DNA of 64,000 nucleotides, from positions 1,054,001 to 1,118,000 of the forward strand of contig NZ_WNIJ01000001.1 in NCBI RefSeq assembly GCF_009725755.1. Reading direction: 5' to 3'. This document shows, piece after piece, positions 17,177-25,387 of the stretch. The position numbers were made by a program, and so were the translations under genes. Source of the stretch: Bombella sp. ESL0385. GTDB taxonomy: Bacteria; Pseudomonadota; Alphaproteobacteria; Acetobacterales; Acetobacteraceae. The notes beneath the pieces were generated by a model. It had not been told where the DNA came from. It saw nothing but the letters and a program-made list of their open reading frames with translations, and did not search any database. Positions within the stretch are counted from its first letter, which is position 1, and every line of letters begins with the position of its first letter.

Positions 17177-18277
17177 ATGAGATTTCCCCTACTCCACGCT
17201 ACGTTGTTAAAAGTCTTTTTGCGCCCTCTTATCACTAAAATCCTCATTTGCTGCTGTGTGTTGACGGCACTCTTAGAGATATTGGCCCTTCTTGATGATG
17301 CTTCCACGATTTTGGACCGTCATCTTGGGTTCCACGGTATCCTAAAATATGTCGGGCTGCATTTGCCTACCCTGCTTGTCGAGATTATGCCTCTTTCGGT
17401 CATGATTGGGGGGTTGTTCACATTGCTGCAAATGGCACTCTCTAGTGAGATTGCTGTGCTGCGTGCAGCGGGCCTTTCTACCCTAAATATGTTCCGTTAT
17501 CTTTTGCCCGGCCCGTTAATCTTGAGCGTCATCTGCATCGCGCTAAAGTTATGGGTCGTCCCTCCTTTTGAGCAAGAACTTAACCGTTGGTGGAATGAAG
17601 GGGCGACACAGGCTAACGCTACAAATGACCTCCACAGCCTTTGGTTTCGTGATGGGTCAGATATTGTACGGGTGGAAATGATTAGCCATGGCGGTAATAC
17701 GCTTTCACAGGTTACGCTCTATCATCGCAACCCCAGTAACGGTGCCTTAACCTCCACTCAACATTATGAGCAGCTAAATTACGAACATAATCAATGGGTG
17801 GCGCATGGCACTTTCGATCGTACCGACCTCTACCAAGATAGTACAAAAGCTAGAATTACCTCGGAGTTTATTGTCCCTCTCCTATCTGCCACCCCGATGG
17901 ATATCATCAATATGACTTTGCCGGGTGTCTATTATACGCCACACCAATTTCGGCAAATTTTTTCCAAAAAAGCACCCTCAAATTTACCTAGATCAAATTA
18001 TTTGATGACCTTATATGCTATCTTATTCCTACCGTTGCAGATGGCCGTGATGCTTCTCGTTACGCTGCCTATTACATATATCCCGCCGCGGGCAGGGTTA
18101 CGAACCCCCTTGCCTGTATATGTTATGGCAGCTGGGTTAGGGATTGTTATCCTCCAAGGTATGATTTCGGCCTTGGGGAATGCGGGTTCCTTGCCTATAT
18201 TACTCGCTACATGTTCTGGTCAGGTTGTGGCGGCCCTGTTCAGCTTGGCTTGGATATTGCGAATGGAGGAAAAATGA
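17177..18277 (+). CDS. lptG: LptG-family permease in the sphingolipid island
   Basis: The partner of the preceding LptF: 366 residues with helices 1-3 (RPLITKILICCC to about residue 125), a periplasmic domain containing NDLHSLWFRDGSDIVRVE, and three C-terminal helices beginning at NYLMTLYAILFLPLQ. The segment SSEIAVLRAAGLS after helix 2 is the coupling-helix region that contacts the ABC ATPase. The stop overlaps the start of the membrane hydroxylase gene by 4 nt (ATGA). No lptB, lptC or lptA is in the window, so an ATPase must come from elsewhere. Confidence 0.85.
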   Translation: MRFPLLHATLLKVFLRPLITKILICCCVLTALLEILALLDDASTILDRHLGFHGILKYVGLHLPTLLVEIMPLSVMIGGLFTLLQMALSSEIAVLRAAGLSTLNMFRYLLPGPLILSVICIALKLWVVPPFEQELNRWWNEGATQANATNDLHSLWFRDGSDIVRVEMISHGGNTLSQVTLYHRNPSNGALTSTQHYEQLNYEHNQWVAHGTFDRTDLYQDSTKARITSEFIVPLLSATPMDIINMTLPGVYYTPHQFRQIFSKKAPSNLPRSNYLMTLYAILFLPLQMAVMLLVTLPITYIPPRAGLRTPLPVYVMAAGLGIVILQGMISALGNAGSLPILLATCSGQVVAALFSLAWILRMEEK

Positions 18278-19080
18278 GTACATTTAAAAACTTTTTTCAG
18301 GGCACGACTCTTATGCATAAGGGTCGAAGCTATGATCTAGGGAAGATGAACCTGTCTCAATTATGGGCAGCCTATCTCACCTACCCCACGATTCTACTTT
18401 ATTTCGCCCTTATTATAGGGACAGCTGTACTCAGCGTGTATCTACGCCATAGCTGGTGGGGGGTATTGATCCCCGTTCCTGTTATCATCGCTGTTTATCC
18501 TACGGCATGGTATATTATTCATCGTTATATCCTTCATGGGCGTTGGTTTTATCGCAATCCAATCACCGCCGCGATGTGGAAGCGTATTCATTTTGACCAT
18601 CACCAAGACCCGCATCTTTTGGAGGTGTTGTTCGGCTCCCCTCTAAACACTGTGCCAACCATGATGGCAATTACCATGCCTATTGGTGCACTTATTGGCG
18701 GATGGGGTGGTGCTTTTTCTGCTCTTGCCACCGCACTGGTGATGACCTGCATTTATGAGTTCTTTCACTGCATTCAGCATTTGGCCTACAAGCCTCGCTG
18801 GCAGTGGGTGGTGTATATTAAGCAGCTTCATGTTCTACACCATTTCCATGATGAAGACGGCAATTACGGCATTACAAACTATCTGCCAGACCGGATTATG
18901 GGGACATTCTACCGCGCAGCGAAGGATCGCCCTCGTAGCCCTTATGTCTTTAACTTGGGATATACGGTGGAAGAAGCTGAGCGTTATCCTTGGGTGATGC
19001 GCCGTACGGGGGCTCCGCCGCGTGACCGGCCCGACCCAGCACGCGCTCCTAAAAAAGAAGAACTCGCCAAGAGCGCATGA
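18274..19080 (+). CDS. Membrane-bound fatty acid hydroxylase superfamily protein
   Basis: A 268-residue integral-membrane di-iron enzyme of the sterol desaturase/fatty acid hydroxylase superfamily. The histidine clusters are HRYILH, HFDHHQD, HCIQH and HVLHHFHDE, and the tail PDRIMGTFY is the usual end of the catalytic domain. I start at ATG 18274, which has GGAGG 5 nt upstream and overlaps lptG by 4 nt; the longer frame from 18211 is a read-through of lptG. Ceramides of acetic acid bacteria contain 2-hydroxy fatty acid, so hydroxylation of the acyl chain or long-chain base is an attractive role, but hopanoid or other lipid substrates are possible. Confidence 0.85.
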   Translation: MSTFKNFFQGTTLMHKGRSYDLGKMNLSQLWAAYLTYPTILLYFALIIGTAVLSVYLRHSWWGVLIPVPVIIAVYPTAWYIIHRYILHGRWFYRNPITAAMWKRIHFDHHQDPHLLEVLFGSPLNTVPTMMAITMPIGALIGGWGGAFSALATALVMTCIYEFFHCIQHLAYKPRWQWVVYIKQLHVLHHFHDEDGNYGITNYLPDRIMGTFYRAAKDRPRSPYVFNLGYTVEEAERYPWVMRRTGAPPRDRPDPARAPKKEELAKSA

Positions 19081-19832
19081 CAGTTCCTGTTTTAATTCTG
19101 GCGGGTTCACGCGATGGAGAGCGTGACCCGCTAGCGCAGATGGGCAAGGTTACGCATAAGGCCCTCCTCCCTATTGGAGGAACCCCGATGATTGACCGTG
19201 TTGTCCACTCTTTAGAGCAAACATCGGGCATCGGGCGTATTTGGGTAAGTATAGAGCACCCCGAATATTTAGCGCATTTGGGGGATCGCGTTGCTCTTAT
19301 AAAGGCGTCCCCTTCACCTAGCGAGAGCGTTCTCAATGCTGTGCGCATGATAGGGACGCCTTGCCTCGTTACCACGGCTGATCACGCCCTTTTACAACCT
19401 CAATGGGTCGAGGAGTTCCTAGAAAAAAGTTGTGCAGCGCAAGTGGACCTTACAGCCGGGATTGCTCTTAGGGAGACCATCCAACGGGATGTCCCGCAAA
19501 CAGAAAGAACGTATATTCATCTCTCTGATATAAGCTTTTCAGGTTGTAATTTATTTTGGCTAGGTAATGAGACCTCACTTGAGGTTATCGCCCTCTGGCG
19601 TCAACTTCAGCGTTATCGTAAGCGGCCATGGCGTATGGCTCTTACCCTTGGACTCTCCACTATTCTGCGCGTCTTAACTAAGACACTCACCTCTCGGCGG
19701 TTGGAGGAGCGAATCCATACTCTCACCGGGGCGTCTGTCCGTCTTATCCCCCTCTCTGATGGTCGCGCTGCTGTGGATGTAGATAAGCCATCTGATGCCC
19801 ATCTTGTTGCACAACTTTTAGAGACGTGGTGA
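19077..19832 (+). CDS. MobA-like nucleotidyltransferase
   Basis: A 251-residue protein that starts VLILAGSRDGERD and continues KVTHKALLPIGGTPMIDRV, the P-loop-like nucleotide and metal-binding pattern of small-molecule NTP transferases such as MobA, CofC and inositol-1-phosphate cytidylyltransferase. TTADHALL near residue 102 gives the metal aspartate, and AAVDVDKPSDA near the end is the second. It overlaps the hydroxylase gene by 4 nt and ends the operon. A plausible role is making an activated polar head group (for example a CDP-polyol) for a complex sphingolipid. Molybdenum cofactor roles are less likely in this context. Confidence 0.7.
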   Translation: MTVPVLILAGSRDGERDPLAQMGKVTHKALLPIGGTPMIDRVVHSLEQTSGIGRIWVSIEHPEYLAHLGDRVALIKASPSPSESVLNAVRMIGTPCLVTTADHALLQPQWVEEFLEKSCAAQVDLTAGIALRETIQRDVPQTERTYIHLSDISFSGCNLFWLGNETSLEVIALWRQLQRYRKRPWRMALTLGLSTILRVLTKTLTSRRLEERIHTLTGASVRLIPLSDGRAAVDVDKPSDAHLVAQLLETW

Positions 19833-19851
19833 GGGGAATACATCCCCTCAC
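19829..19851. terminator. Hairpin between convergent genes
   Basis: A perfect 9-bp stem GTGAGGGGA / TCCCCTCAC with loop ATACA begins at the stop codon of the MobA-like gene, in the 29-nt gap before the convergent gene ending at 19862. There is no clear T-tract on either side, so it may be a weak bidirectional terminator or an RNA end-protecting hairpin. Confidence 0.45.
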
Positions 19852-19861
19852 GAGCTTCCTC

Positions 19862-20752
19862 TCATCTTTTCAACAGTTCTTTTTTGAGTTTGAAAAAGGC
19901 CGGGCGCAGACCGTGTCGAATCTTTTTAAAATCAACCAAAGTGACTTTGCCCGCAGCAGAGAGCGTGTGCATACCATCAGGATAATCCTTCAAGATAGGC
20001 GTATGTAACGGAACAGCCTCTCCCCCGCACAGCACGGGACGTCCTTTTCCAAAGCCTGATAAATGGAGAAAACGTAAGCCACCTCCATAAGTTACGCTAC
20101 AATCTTGCACAGGGAGAAACACGTCGTCCCCCTCCACAAATGGGGTCCCTCCCGGGCGCGCACCACTTTTATCAATAAGGAACCGGCCTAAATCACACCA
20201 AGGCCCGGTTAATTCTTCAGCTAACGCAATATGTAACGTACTCTGTCGGCATGTCTTTGGCTCTGGCGGCGTCCAGAATAACCACCACCGCCCAGCATGA
20301 TAAAGTGGCGTTGCATCAATCGCCCCAATAGGAAATACAAAACTTGAAACTTTCTCCCATTCATAAGGGAAAGAACGTGCTTTATATAAAGTCAAACGGT
20401 CAGATTTATAACCCTCTGGCAGCATATAAGTAACCCCTTCATGCTGGAATACATAAGGGTAAGAGAGGTGCCAATCTTCTTTTAAAACGGTGCGATGTTC
20501 TAATAAAGTAAAGGTCTCATCATAAATAAGGACATCTATGACGCCTTTACTTTGGTGATAGTCATAATATTCCGCGAAGACATATAGCTTACCATCCCGC
20601 CAAAGCCCGAAAGGATCCGCCAAAAAACCATCATTCCCACAAGATGGCAGAAAGGTCATCTCAATATCATCGAGACCATTTTGCCGGATAATCTGCTCAA
20701 AAGGGGCGTGCAAGATTGCTGACCGCCAGTAATCCATTTTAAACAGTTTCAT
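19862..20752 (-). CDS. Beta-propeller protein resembling the N-terminal domain of glucosamine inositolphosphorylceramide transferase
   Basis: About 296 residues from ATG 20752 (the longer frame to 20827 adds an unlikely basic leader). Repeated blade motifs are FLADPFGLWRDGKLYVFAE, HLSYPYVFQHEGVTYMLPE, ATPLYHAGRWWLFWT and ARPGGTPFVEGDDVFLPVQD, a five-bladed propeller like that of glycoside hydrolase 43-related proteins and of the GINT1 N-terminal domain. In plants that domain is part of a sphingolipid glycosyltransferase; in bacteria it is mostly uncharacterised and often occurs with glycan genes. Its place at the end of the sphingolipid island suggests a role in head-group decoration, but the activity is unknown. 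No signal peptide or membrane helix is seen. Confidence 0.65.
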   Translation of the reverse strand: MKLFKMDYWRSAILHAPFEQIIRQNGLDDIEMTFLPSCGNDGFLADPFGLWRDGKLYVFAEYYDYHQSKGVIDVLIYDETFTLLEHRTVLKEDWHLSYPYVFQHEGVTYMLPEGYKSDRLTLYKARSFPYEWEKVSSFVFPIGAIDATPLYHAGRWWLFWTPPEPKTCRQSTLHIALAEELTGPWCDLGRFLIDKSGARPGGTPFVEGDDVFLPVQDCSVTYGGGLRFLHLSGFGKGRPVLCGGEAVPLHTPILKDYPDGMHTLSAAGKVTLVDFKKIRHGLRPAFFKLKKELLKR

Positions 20753-20916
20753 AACCTTGCATCCTACGGATTTATTTATGCGATGCTGTATCATACATCG
20801 CCCTTTCCTCAGACGAAAGGGCAGCATGCATAACAGACCTAAAATTGTACCATATCCTTTGTAAGCTTATTGTGATTATTATACCTCATTCTGCTTATTC
20901 ATAACGAGACTCTATC

Positions 20917-21711
20917 ATGCCAAATACCTCCGCTATTAATGAACGCTTTCATGCGGCACAAAAAATCATCAAAGATGCTGCACAGCTTGCCAAAAATATG
21001 CAATCTGCGCCGGGAAAAGCTACAGCCGAGCTAAAAGGCCATCAAGATTATGTCACTGAGGCTGATAGAGCTGTTGAGACTTTCCTTGTAAAGGAATTAT
21101 CCGCCCTCTTTCCTGATGATGCTTTTTTAGGAGAGGAATATGGAGCCACGCAGTCGGGGGCGTTTCGTTGGGTTATTGACCCTATTGATGGCACCTCCAA
21201 TTATGCACGAGGGCGTAATCGTTGGTGTATTTCTATAGGTCTTATGCACCATGACACACCCGTTGCAGGGATTATTGAAGCCCCAACTTTACGGGAAAGC
21301 TTTACCGCTCGCATAGGCCAAGGTGCCTTTCTTAACGGGACCCCTATCCAAGCCTCCAAAACAGATAAATTAAGGGAGGCTATGGTGGAAATCGGCTGGT
21401 CCCCTTATGTCCCAGAGGGATGGTATCCCCAAAAAATGGGCGCACTCCTCACCGAAGGAAGCATGCCACGCTCTCTTGGCTCTGGCGCATTAGCCCTTGC
21501 GGATGTCGCTTGCGGTCGCTCGGATGGTTATCATGAATATGTCATATTCTTATGGGACGTTGCCGCCGCACTTGTCTTGCTACAAGAGGCGGGAGCTTGT
21601 GTATCTCCCTTCCTAAAGAATGGGGGCCTAACACAACGTACGCCTATCCTCGCTTGCGCCCCGCTCATAGCACCCTCGCTTTCCAAAACTCTAGGCGTCT
21701 CACTAGATTAA
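20917..21711 (+). CDS. Inositol monophosphatase family enzyme
   Basis: A 264-residue magnesium-dependent phosphatase. The metal ligands are GEE at 72-74 and DPIDGT at 88-93, with the C-terminal LWDVAAALVLLQEAG supplying the last aspartate. Family members hydrolyse inositol-1-phosphate, histidinol phosphate or 3'-phosphoadenosine 5'-phosphate. The neighbouring GINT1-like and MobA-like genes would fit an inositol link, but HisN-type or CysQ-type function cannot be excluded. It stands alone on the plus strand, with a SYLF protein gene 48 nt downstream. Confidence 0.85.
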   Translation: MPNTSAINERFHAAQKIIKDAAQLAKNMQSAPGKATAELKGHQDYVTEADRAVETFLVKELSALFPDDAFLGEEYGATQSGAFRWVIDPIDGTSNYARGRNRWCISIGLMHHDTPVAGIIEAPTLRESFTARIGQGAFLNGTPIQASKTDKLREAMVEIGWSPYVPEGWYPQKMGALLTEGSMPRSLGSGALALADVACGRSDGYHEYVIFLWDVAAALVLLQEAGACVSPFLKNGGLTQRTPILACAPLIAPSLSKTLGVSLD

Positions 21712-21759
21712 GTTTATATTGCTGAAGTTCACCTCTATTTCCCTTGTTAGGAGAGATTC

Positions 21760-22449
21760 GTGTTTAAGCCTTTTGCGTTTGTCTCACGTTCCGTTGCCAT
21801 TGCGGCAAGCTTACTTGCTGTCAATGCGTGTGCCGCTAATATTTCCACACCGCGGAAGCAGCAAGCTCTTGTTGATAAAGCCGCTTTTGCTGTGCATTCC
21901 GCCTTTATCAATTCAAAAACTAACCCTCATACTGCACAGATTCTGCGTGAAGCGAAAGCTATGGTCATTTGCCCAGATGTGACCAAGATGTCTCTCGTTT
22001 TCGGTGGTACAGGCGGGGCATGTGTTCTTGTTGGACGTGGTGCTAATAACTCTTGGTCTGACCCGGCTTTCTATACCCTTAGTGCAGGCTCCTTTGGGTT
22101 GCAGGCCGGTTATCAGCATAGCCAGCTCTTCCTCATCATCACATCCAAGAATGCTGTTCTCTCCATGATGGACCGTGAATACACTTTTGATGCAAGTGCT
22201 GATGCTGCCTTTGGGTCTCATGGAACCAGCGCAAGCAATGACCATCGTGAAGTTTATGCTCTGCAAAAGACTAACGGCGTCTTCGCTGGGGTTTCTTTAG
22301 GGAGCAGCAAGCTCAAAGCTAACAATGCTGCAAACCGTGATTATTACGGCCAAGTTGTTGGGGCTGAGGATATTGTTATCAATATGCGTGTTAATAACAA
22401 AGCCGCCGACCCACTACGCCGTAGCGTTATGAAGGCTGTGTCTCGCTAA
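21760..22449 (+). CDS. Exported SYLF (YSC84-type) lipid-binding protein
   Basis: Starts at GTG 21760 with AGGAGAG 5-11 nt upstream. A signal peptide (residues 1 to about 25, ending LLAVNACAA) is followed by the SYLF domain: AKAMVICPDVTKMSLVFGG, a glycine-rich central part, GVFAGVSLGSSKL, and YYGQ near the end. The cysteine at about residue 24 has Ala before it, so a lipoprotein is possible, but Asn at the -2 position is not typical of a lipobox. SYLF proteins bind phosphoinositides or other membrane lipids in eukaryotes; bacterial roles are unclear. A strong terminator follows. Confidence 0.85.
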   Translation: MFKPFAFVSRSVAIAASLLAVNACAANISTPRKQQALVDKAAFAVHSAFINSKTNPHTAQILREAKAMVICPDVTKMSLVFGGTGGACVLVGRGANNSWSDPAFYTLSAGSFGLQAGYQHSQLFLIITSKNAVLSMMDREYTFDASADAAFGSHGTSASNDHREVYALQKTNGVFAGVSLGSSKLKANNAANRDYYGQVVGAEDIVINMRVNNKAADPLRRSVMKAVSR

Positions 22450-22473
22450 GAGCTTATACTTTTATAGCAAGGA

Positions 22474-22503
22474 GGCCATTCCTTATTAGGAATGGCCTTT
22501 TTT
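22474..22503 (+). terminator. Intrinsic terminator after the SYLF gene
   Basis: A perfect 9-bp stem GGCCATTCC / GGAATGGCC with a 6-nt loop is followed by six T residues. It lies directly before the end of the convergent mltG gene. Confidence 0.95.
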
Positions 22504-22507
22504 ATAA

Positions 22508-23554
22508 TTACTGAACGTCTGCTTTAGTTCGGCGATATGTCCGAACATGCTCTATGTGCTCAGCTAATGTATGTGAAAAATGATGCCCACCATGACCCGT
22601 AGCCACAAAATAAAGCGCATCCCCATCAGCTGGATGGGCTACGGCCTCTAAAGCACTTTTCCCCGGTGAACATATAGGCCCCGGTGGTAGGCCCACATGT
22701 TGGTAACTATTATAAGGGCTATCAAATTGCAGGTCGTCTTTTGTCAAAGGGCGTGTTAACAGCCCTTCCCCATTGCTAACAGCATAAATGACGGTTGGGT
22801 CTGTCTGTAACTTCATCCCCTGTTTTAAACGATTTAGAAAGACACGCGCTATTTGTGGTCGTTCCTCTGGTAGGGAGGTCTCACGTTCAACTATAGAGGC
22901 AAGGATCAATAATTGCTCTGGTGTGGTGATGATACCTACTAACGCCTCTTGGTCTCGCCCCGCCCAAACCTCTTTGAGGAGAGTATTCATTAAGGTTTCC
23001 ATATGGGTTAGTAGGGTTTGACGCTCCATCCCCCATACATAAAAGAAAGTTTGCGGTGCAACGCGGCCTTCTTGAATCTCCCCTATTGTGCCCTGTAAGG
23101 CGGGAGCCTGCATCAGTAGAGCTTGAATACGCCGTGCTGTTAGCCCTTCAGCGATTGTAAGGCTATGAGAAACAGGCTGCCCATGCCGCAAAATAGCTAA
23201 ACTATGAGCGATGGAGACGCGATCGGGAAACTTGAGCTCTGCCGCATGGAGCGCCCCTTGCGATTTTGTAAGGAACAAGGCCAGTTTAAAGAAAAGAGAA
23301 GATACACTCCCACGCGCTAGCACACCGTTCTCTTGCAACACATGCACAACGCGATCCGTTCCCCCATGAGGAATGATAACCACGCGCTCTACTTGTAACG
23401 GGCCGGGGTCTGTGTAATGGCCGTATCCTGCAAAGACAGTTCCACCCGCTCCGGCAAGTAAAAGGGCCAACACACGCCCTTTTGTAATGAGGCGAAAGTG
23501 TTTTGACGTTTTTATTTGTTTATCTTGCGCCTCGGGGACGGGGGATTCTGGCAT
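22508..23554 (-). CDS. mltG: MltG, endolytic murein transglycosylase
   Basis: Cuts nascent glycan strands and so sets peptidoglycan strand length. The 348-residue protein has one transmembrane helix (about 28-46) after a charged N-terminus and a periplasmic YceG-type domain. The catalytic glutamate is E223 in LASIVERETSLPEERP; LKQGMKLQTDPTVIYA and SPYNSYQHVGLPPGPI are further family blocks. It follows fabF by 56 nt, the order found in many proteobacterial fab clusters. Confidence 0.95.
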   Translation of the reverse strand: MPESPVPEAQDKQIKTSKHFRLITKGRVLALLLAGAGGTVFAGYGHYTDPGPLQVERVVIIPHGGTDRVVHVLQENGVLARGSVSSLFFKLALFLTKSQGALHAAELKFPDRVSIAHSLAILRHGQPVSHSLTIAEGLTARRIQALLMQAPALQGTIGEIQEGRVAPQTFFYVWGMERQTLLTHMETLMNTLLKEVWAGRDQEALVGIITTPEQLLILASIVERETSLPEERPQIARVFLNRLKQGMKLQTDPTVIYAVSNGEGLLTRPLTKDDLQFDSPYNSYQHVGLPPGPICSPGKSALEAVAHPADGDALYFVATGHGGHHFSHTLAEHIEHVRTYRRTKADVQ

Positions 23555-23610
23555 GCTATACTCTCCTCACCATGTAACGAGTATTACCAAGCCATCCCTC
23601 CCCCGGCAAA

Positions 23611-24894
23611 TCAAGCTTTAAAGCGTTTCAATACAAGACTTGCATTCGTTCCGCCAAAGCCAAAGCTGTTGGAGAGAGCGATATCGACATGCTTCTCCTT
23701 AGCTGTATGAGGAATACGATCCATCACACTCTCGCGCGATGGCTTATCAAGATTAAGCGTTGGCGGCAGAACACCATCACGCATAGCTTGCAAACAGAAA
23801 ATAGCTTCTACAGCCCCAGCCGCACCGAGCAAATGCCCGATAGCAGACTTGGTGGAGGACATACTCGCCCCAGCCGCAGCATCGCCAAAGAGACGCTCTA
23901 CAGCACCAAGCTCTAAATCGTCAGCCATGGTGGATGTACCATGAGCATTAACATAGCCAATCTCGGAAGGCGTTACGCGCGCATCTTTTAAGGCTGCTTG
24001 CATAGCCCGGAAGGCACCTTCATGATTCTCAGCGGGAGCAGTGATGTGATAAGCATCGCCAGAGAGGCCATATCCTGCAATCTCACCGTAAATCTTGGCA
24101 CCGCGGCGTTTAGCATGTTCGTATTCTTCCAATACGACAACACCAGCCCCCTCACCCATAATGAAGCCATCACGCGCTTCATCCCACGGGCGAGACGCTG
24201 TCGTTGGGCTATCATTAAAGCTGGTAGAAAGCGCACGCGCAGAGCAGAAACCGGCAATCCCCAACTCGCAGATAGCAGCCTCAGCACCACCAGCAATCAT
24301 CACATCAGCATCGCCATGCTGAATCAACCGTGAGGCATCGCCAATCGCATGGGTCCCAGAGGCACAAGCCGTTACAACGGCATGATTCGGACCTTTAAAG
24401 CCATAACGGATGGACAGGTGTCCCGCCGTCAAATTGATTAAGGAAGATGGGATGAAGAAAGGCGACAGGCGGCGTGCCTTCCCAGAGGAGACCAGAACAG
24501 AATTGTCATAGATCGTCTTCAATCCGCCAATGCCGGAGCCAATCATGACACCTGTTGCGCAACGGTCTTCCTCAGACTCTGGCTTCCATCCAGAATCCTC
24601 TACGGCTTGAATTCCCGCTGCCAAACCAAGATGGATAAAACGATCCATCTTCTTTTGCTCTTTAACAGGAACCCAATCAGAGAGGGTCAAACCACCCTCT
24701 GCCGTTGGTCCTTCTGGCACTTCCCCGGCAATTTGTGCCGGCAAACCGGAAGCATCAAACTGCGTGATGCGCCCAATACCAGATTGTGACTCGATAAGGC
24801 GTTTCCACGTCAGTTCTGCACCAACAGCCAACGGGCTTACTACGCCTATTCCCGTAACGACCACACGTTTTCTGCTCGTTCCAGAACCGCTCAT
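23611..24894 (-). CDS. fabF: FabF, beta-ketoacyl-ACP synthase II
   Basis: Condenses malonyl-ACP with acyl-ACP in chain elongation. The catalytic triad is visible: Cys 177 in VTACASGTH, His in NAHGTSTMADD and His in AIGHLLGAAG. The protein ends in LSNSFGFGGTNASLVL as usual. Length 427 residues is normal; the N-terminus MSGSGTSRKRVVVTGIG gives a clear start. Between acpP and this gene are two strong hairpins, which may change the ratio of the very abundant ACP to the synthase. Confidence 0.97.
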   Translation of the reverse strand: MSGSGTSRKRVVVTGIGVVSPLAVGAELTWKRLIESQSGIGRITQFDASGLPAQIAGEVPEGPTAEGGLTLSDWVPVKEQKKMDRFIHLGLAAGIQAVEDSGWKPESEEDRCATGVMIGSGIGGLKTIYDNSVLVSSGKARRLSPFFIPSSLINLTAGHLSIRYGFKGPNHAVVTACASGTHAIGDASRLIQHGDADVMIAGGAEAAICELGIAGFCSARALSTSFNDSPTTASRPWDEARDGFIMGEGAGVVVLEEYEHAKRRGAKIYGEIAGYGLSGDAYHITAPAENHEGAFRAMQAALKDARVTPSEIGYVNAHGTSTMADDLELGAVERLFGDAAAGASMSSTKSAIGHLLGAAGAVEAIFCLQAMRDGVLPPTLNLDKPSRESVMDRIPHTAKEKHVDIALSNSFGFGGTNASLVLKRFKA

Positions 24895-24929
24895 CGCCGC
24901 CTTACCTCATAATTCCTAATATGCATAAA

Positions 24930-24994
24930 GCGAAACGGAACTATTCCGCTTCGCTCTTATGATGGCGGGGCGCGCTTTTGCACGCCCGTCCATC
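24930..24994 (-). other. Tandem hairpins between acpP and fabF
   Basis: In the direction of transcription acpP is followed by a stem-loop at 24961-24994 (GATGG/CCATC and GGGCG/CGCCC separated by a small internal loop). It is followed by a second at 24930-24954 (11 positions, one mismatch, loop of 3). Neither has a long T-tract. They could be partial terminators, processing sites or a 3' barrier that stabilises the acpP message. Confidence 0.5.
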
Positions 24995-25015
24995 ATTTTC
25001 CGTCACCTAGCTAGA

Positions 25016-25258
25016 TCAGGCAGCTTTCTGCTTGCTGATATACTCAATCGCATCATTCACTGTTGCGATCTTCTCGGCGGCATCCTCAGGAATCTCAACG
25101 GAAAATGCTTCCTCAAAAGCCATCACAAGCTCAACTGTATCCAAGCTGTCAGCACCGAGATCATCGATGAAGGAAGCATCTGGCTTTACCTTATCTTCCT
25201 CAACACCCAAATGCTCGACAACAATCTTCTTCACCTTGTCAGCGATTTCGTTGCTCAT
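25016..25258 (-). CDS. acpP: AcpP, housekeeping acyl carrier protein
   Basis: An 80-residue carrier of growing acyl chains. The phosphopantetheine serine is residue 38 in [16 protein letters not shown]. The sequence is typical of proteobacterial AcpP and clearly different from the second carrier protein of the sphingolipid operon (11549-11803). A promoter-like element lies about 50 nt upstream, so acpP can be expressed apart from fabD-fabG. Confidence 0.98.
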   Translation of the reverse strand: MSNEIADKVKKIVVEHLGVEEDKVKPDASFIDDLGADSLDTVELVMAFEEAFSVEIPEDAAEKIATVNDAIEYISKQKAA

Positions 25259-25311
25259 CTGTCTTAAATCCTTACTACCCTAGTGGGTTTGTTTAAGCAA
25301 AAACCTGCCCG

Positions 25312-25340
25312 ATTAGAAGCCATACTCTGAACCTTGTCAG
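25312..25340 (-). promoter_or_regulatory. Predicted sigma-70 promoter of acpP
   Basis: Read on the minus strand, CTGACA (25340-25335) and TCTAAT (25317-25312) each match the consensus -35 and -10 at five of six positions, and their spacing is exactly 17 nt. Transcription would start near 25305, giving a leader of about 47 nt before the acpP ATG. This fits the need for high ACP levels. Confidence 0.6.
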
Positions 25341-25387
25341 GCAAAGCAGGGCGCGCTTAGCACGTTTTTTAGCAAACGCCAAACTTT

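Noticed and set aside
20753-20827. 25 extra codons on the GINT1-like gene
   Set aside because: The leader is basic and unlike the fold's start; ATG 20752 begins the recognisable protein.
24095-24322. Plus-strand frames within fabF and many other shadow frames
   Set aside because: They lie antisense to strongly conserved genes, have no recognisable motifs and are expected by chance in this codon usage.
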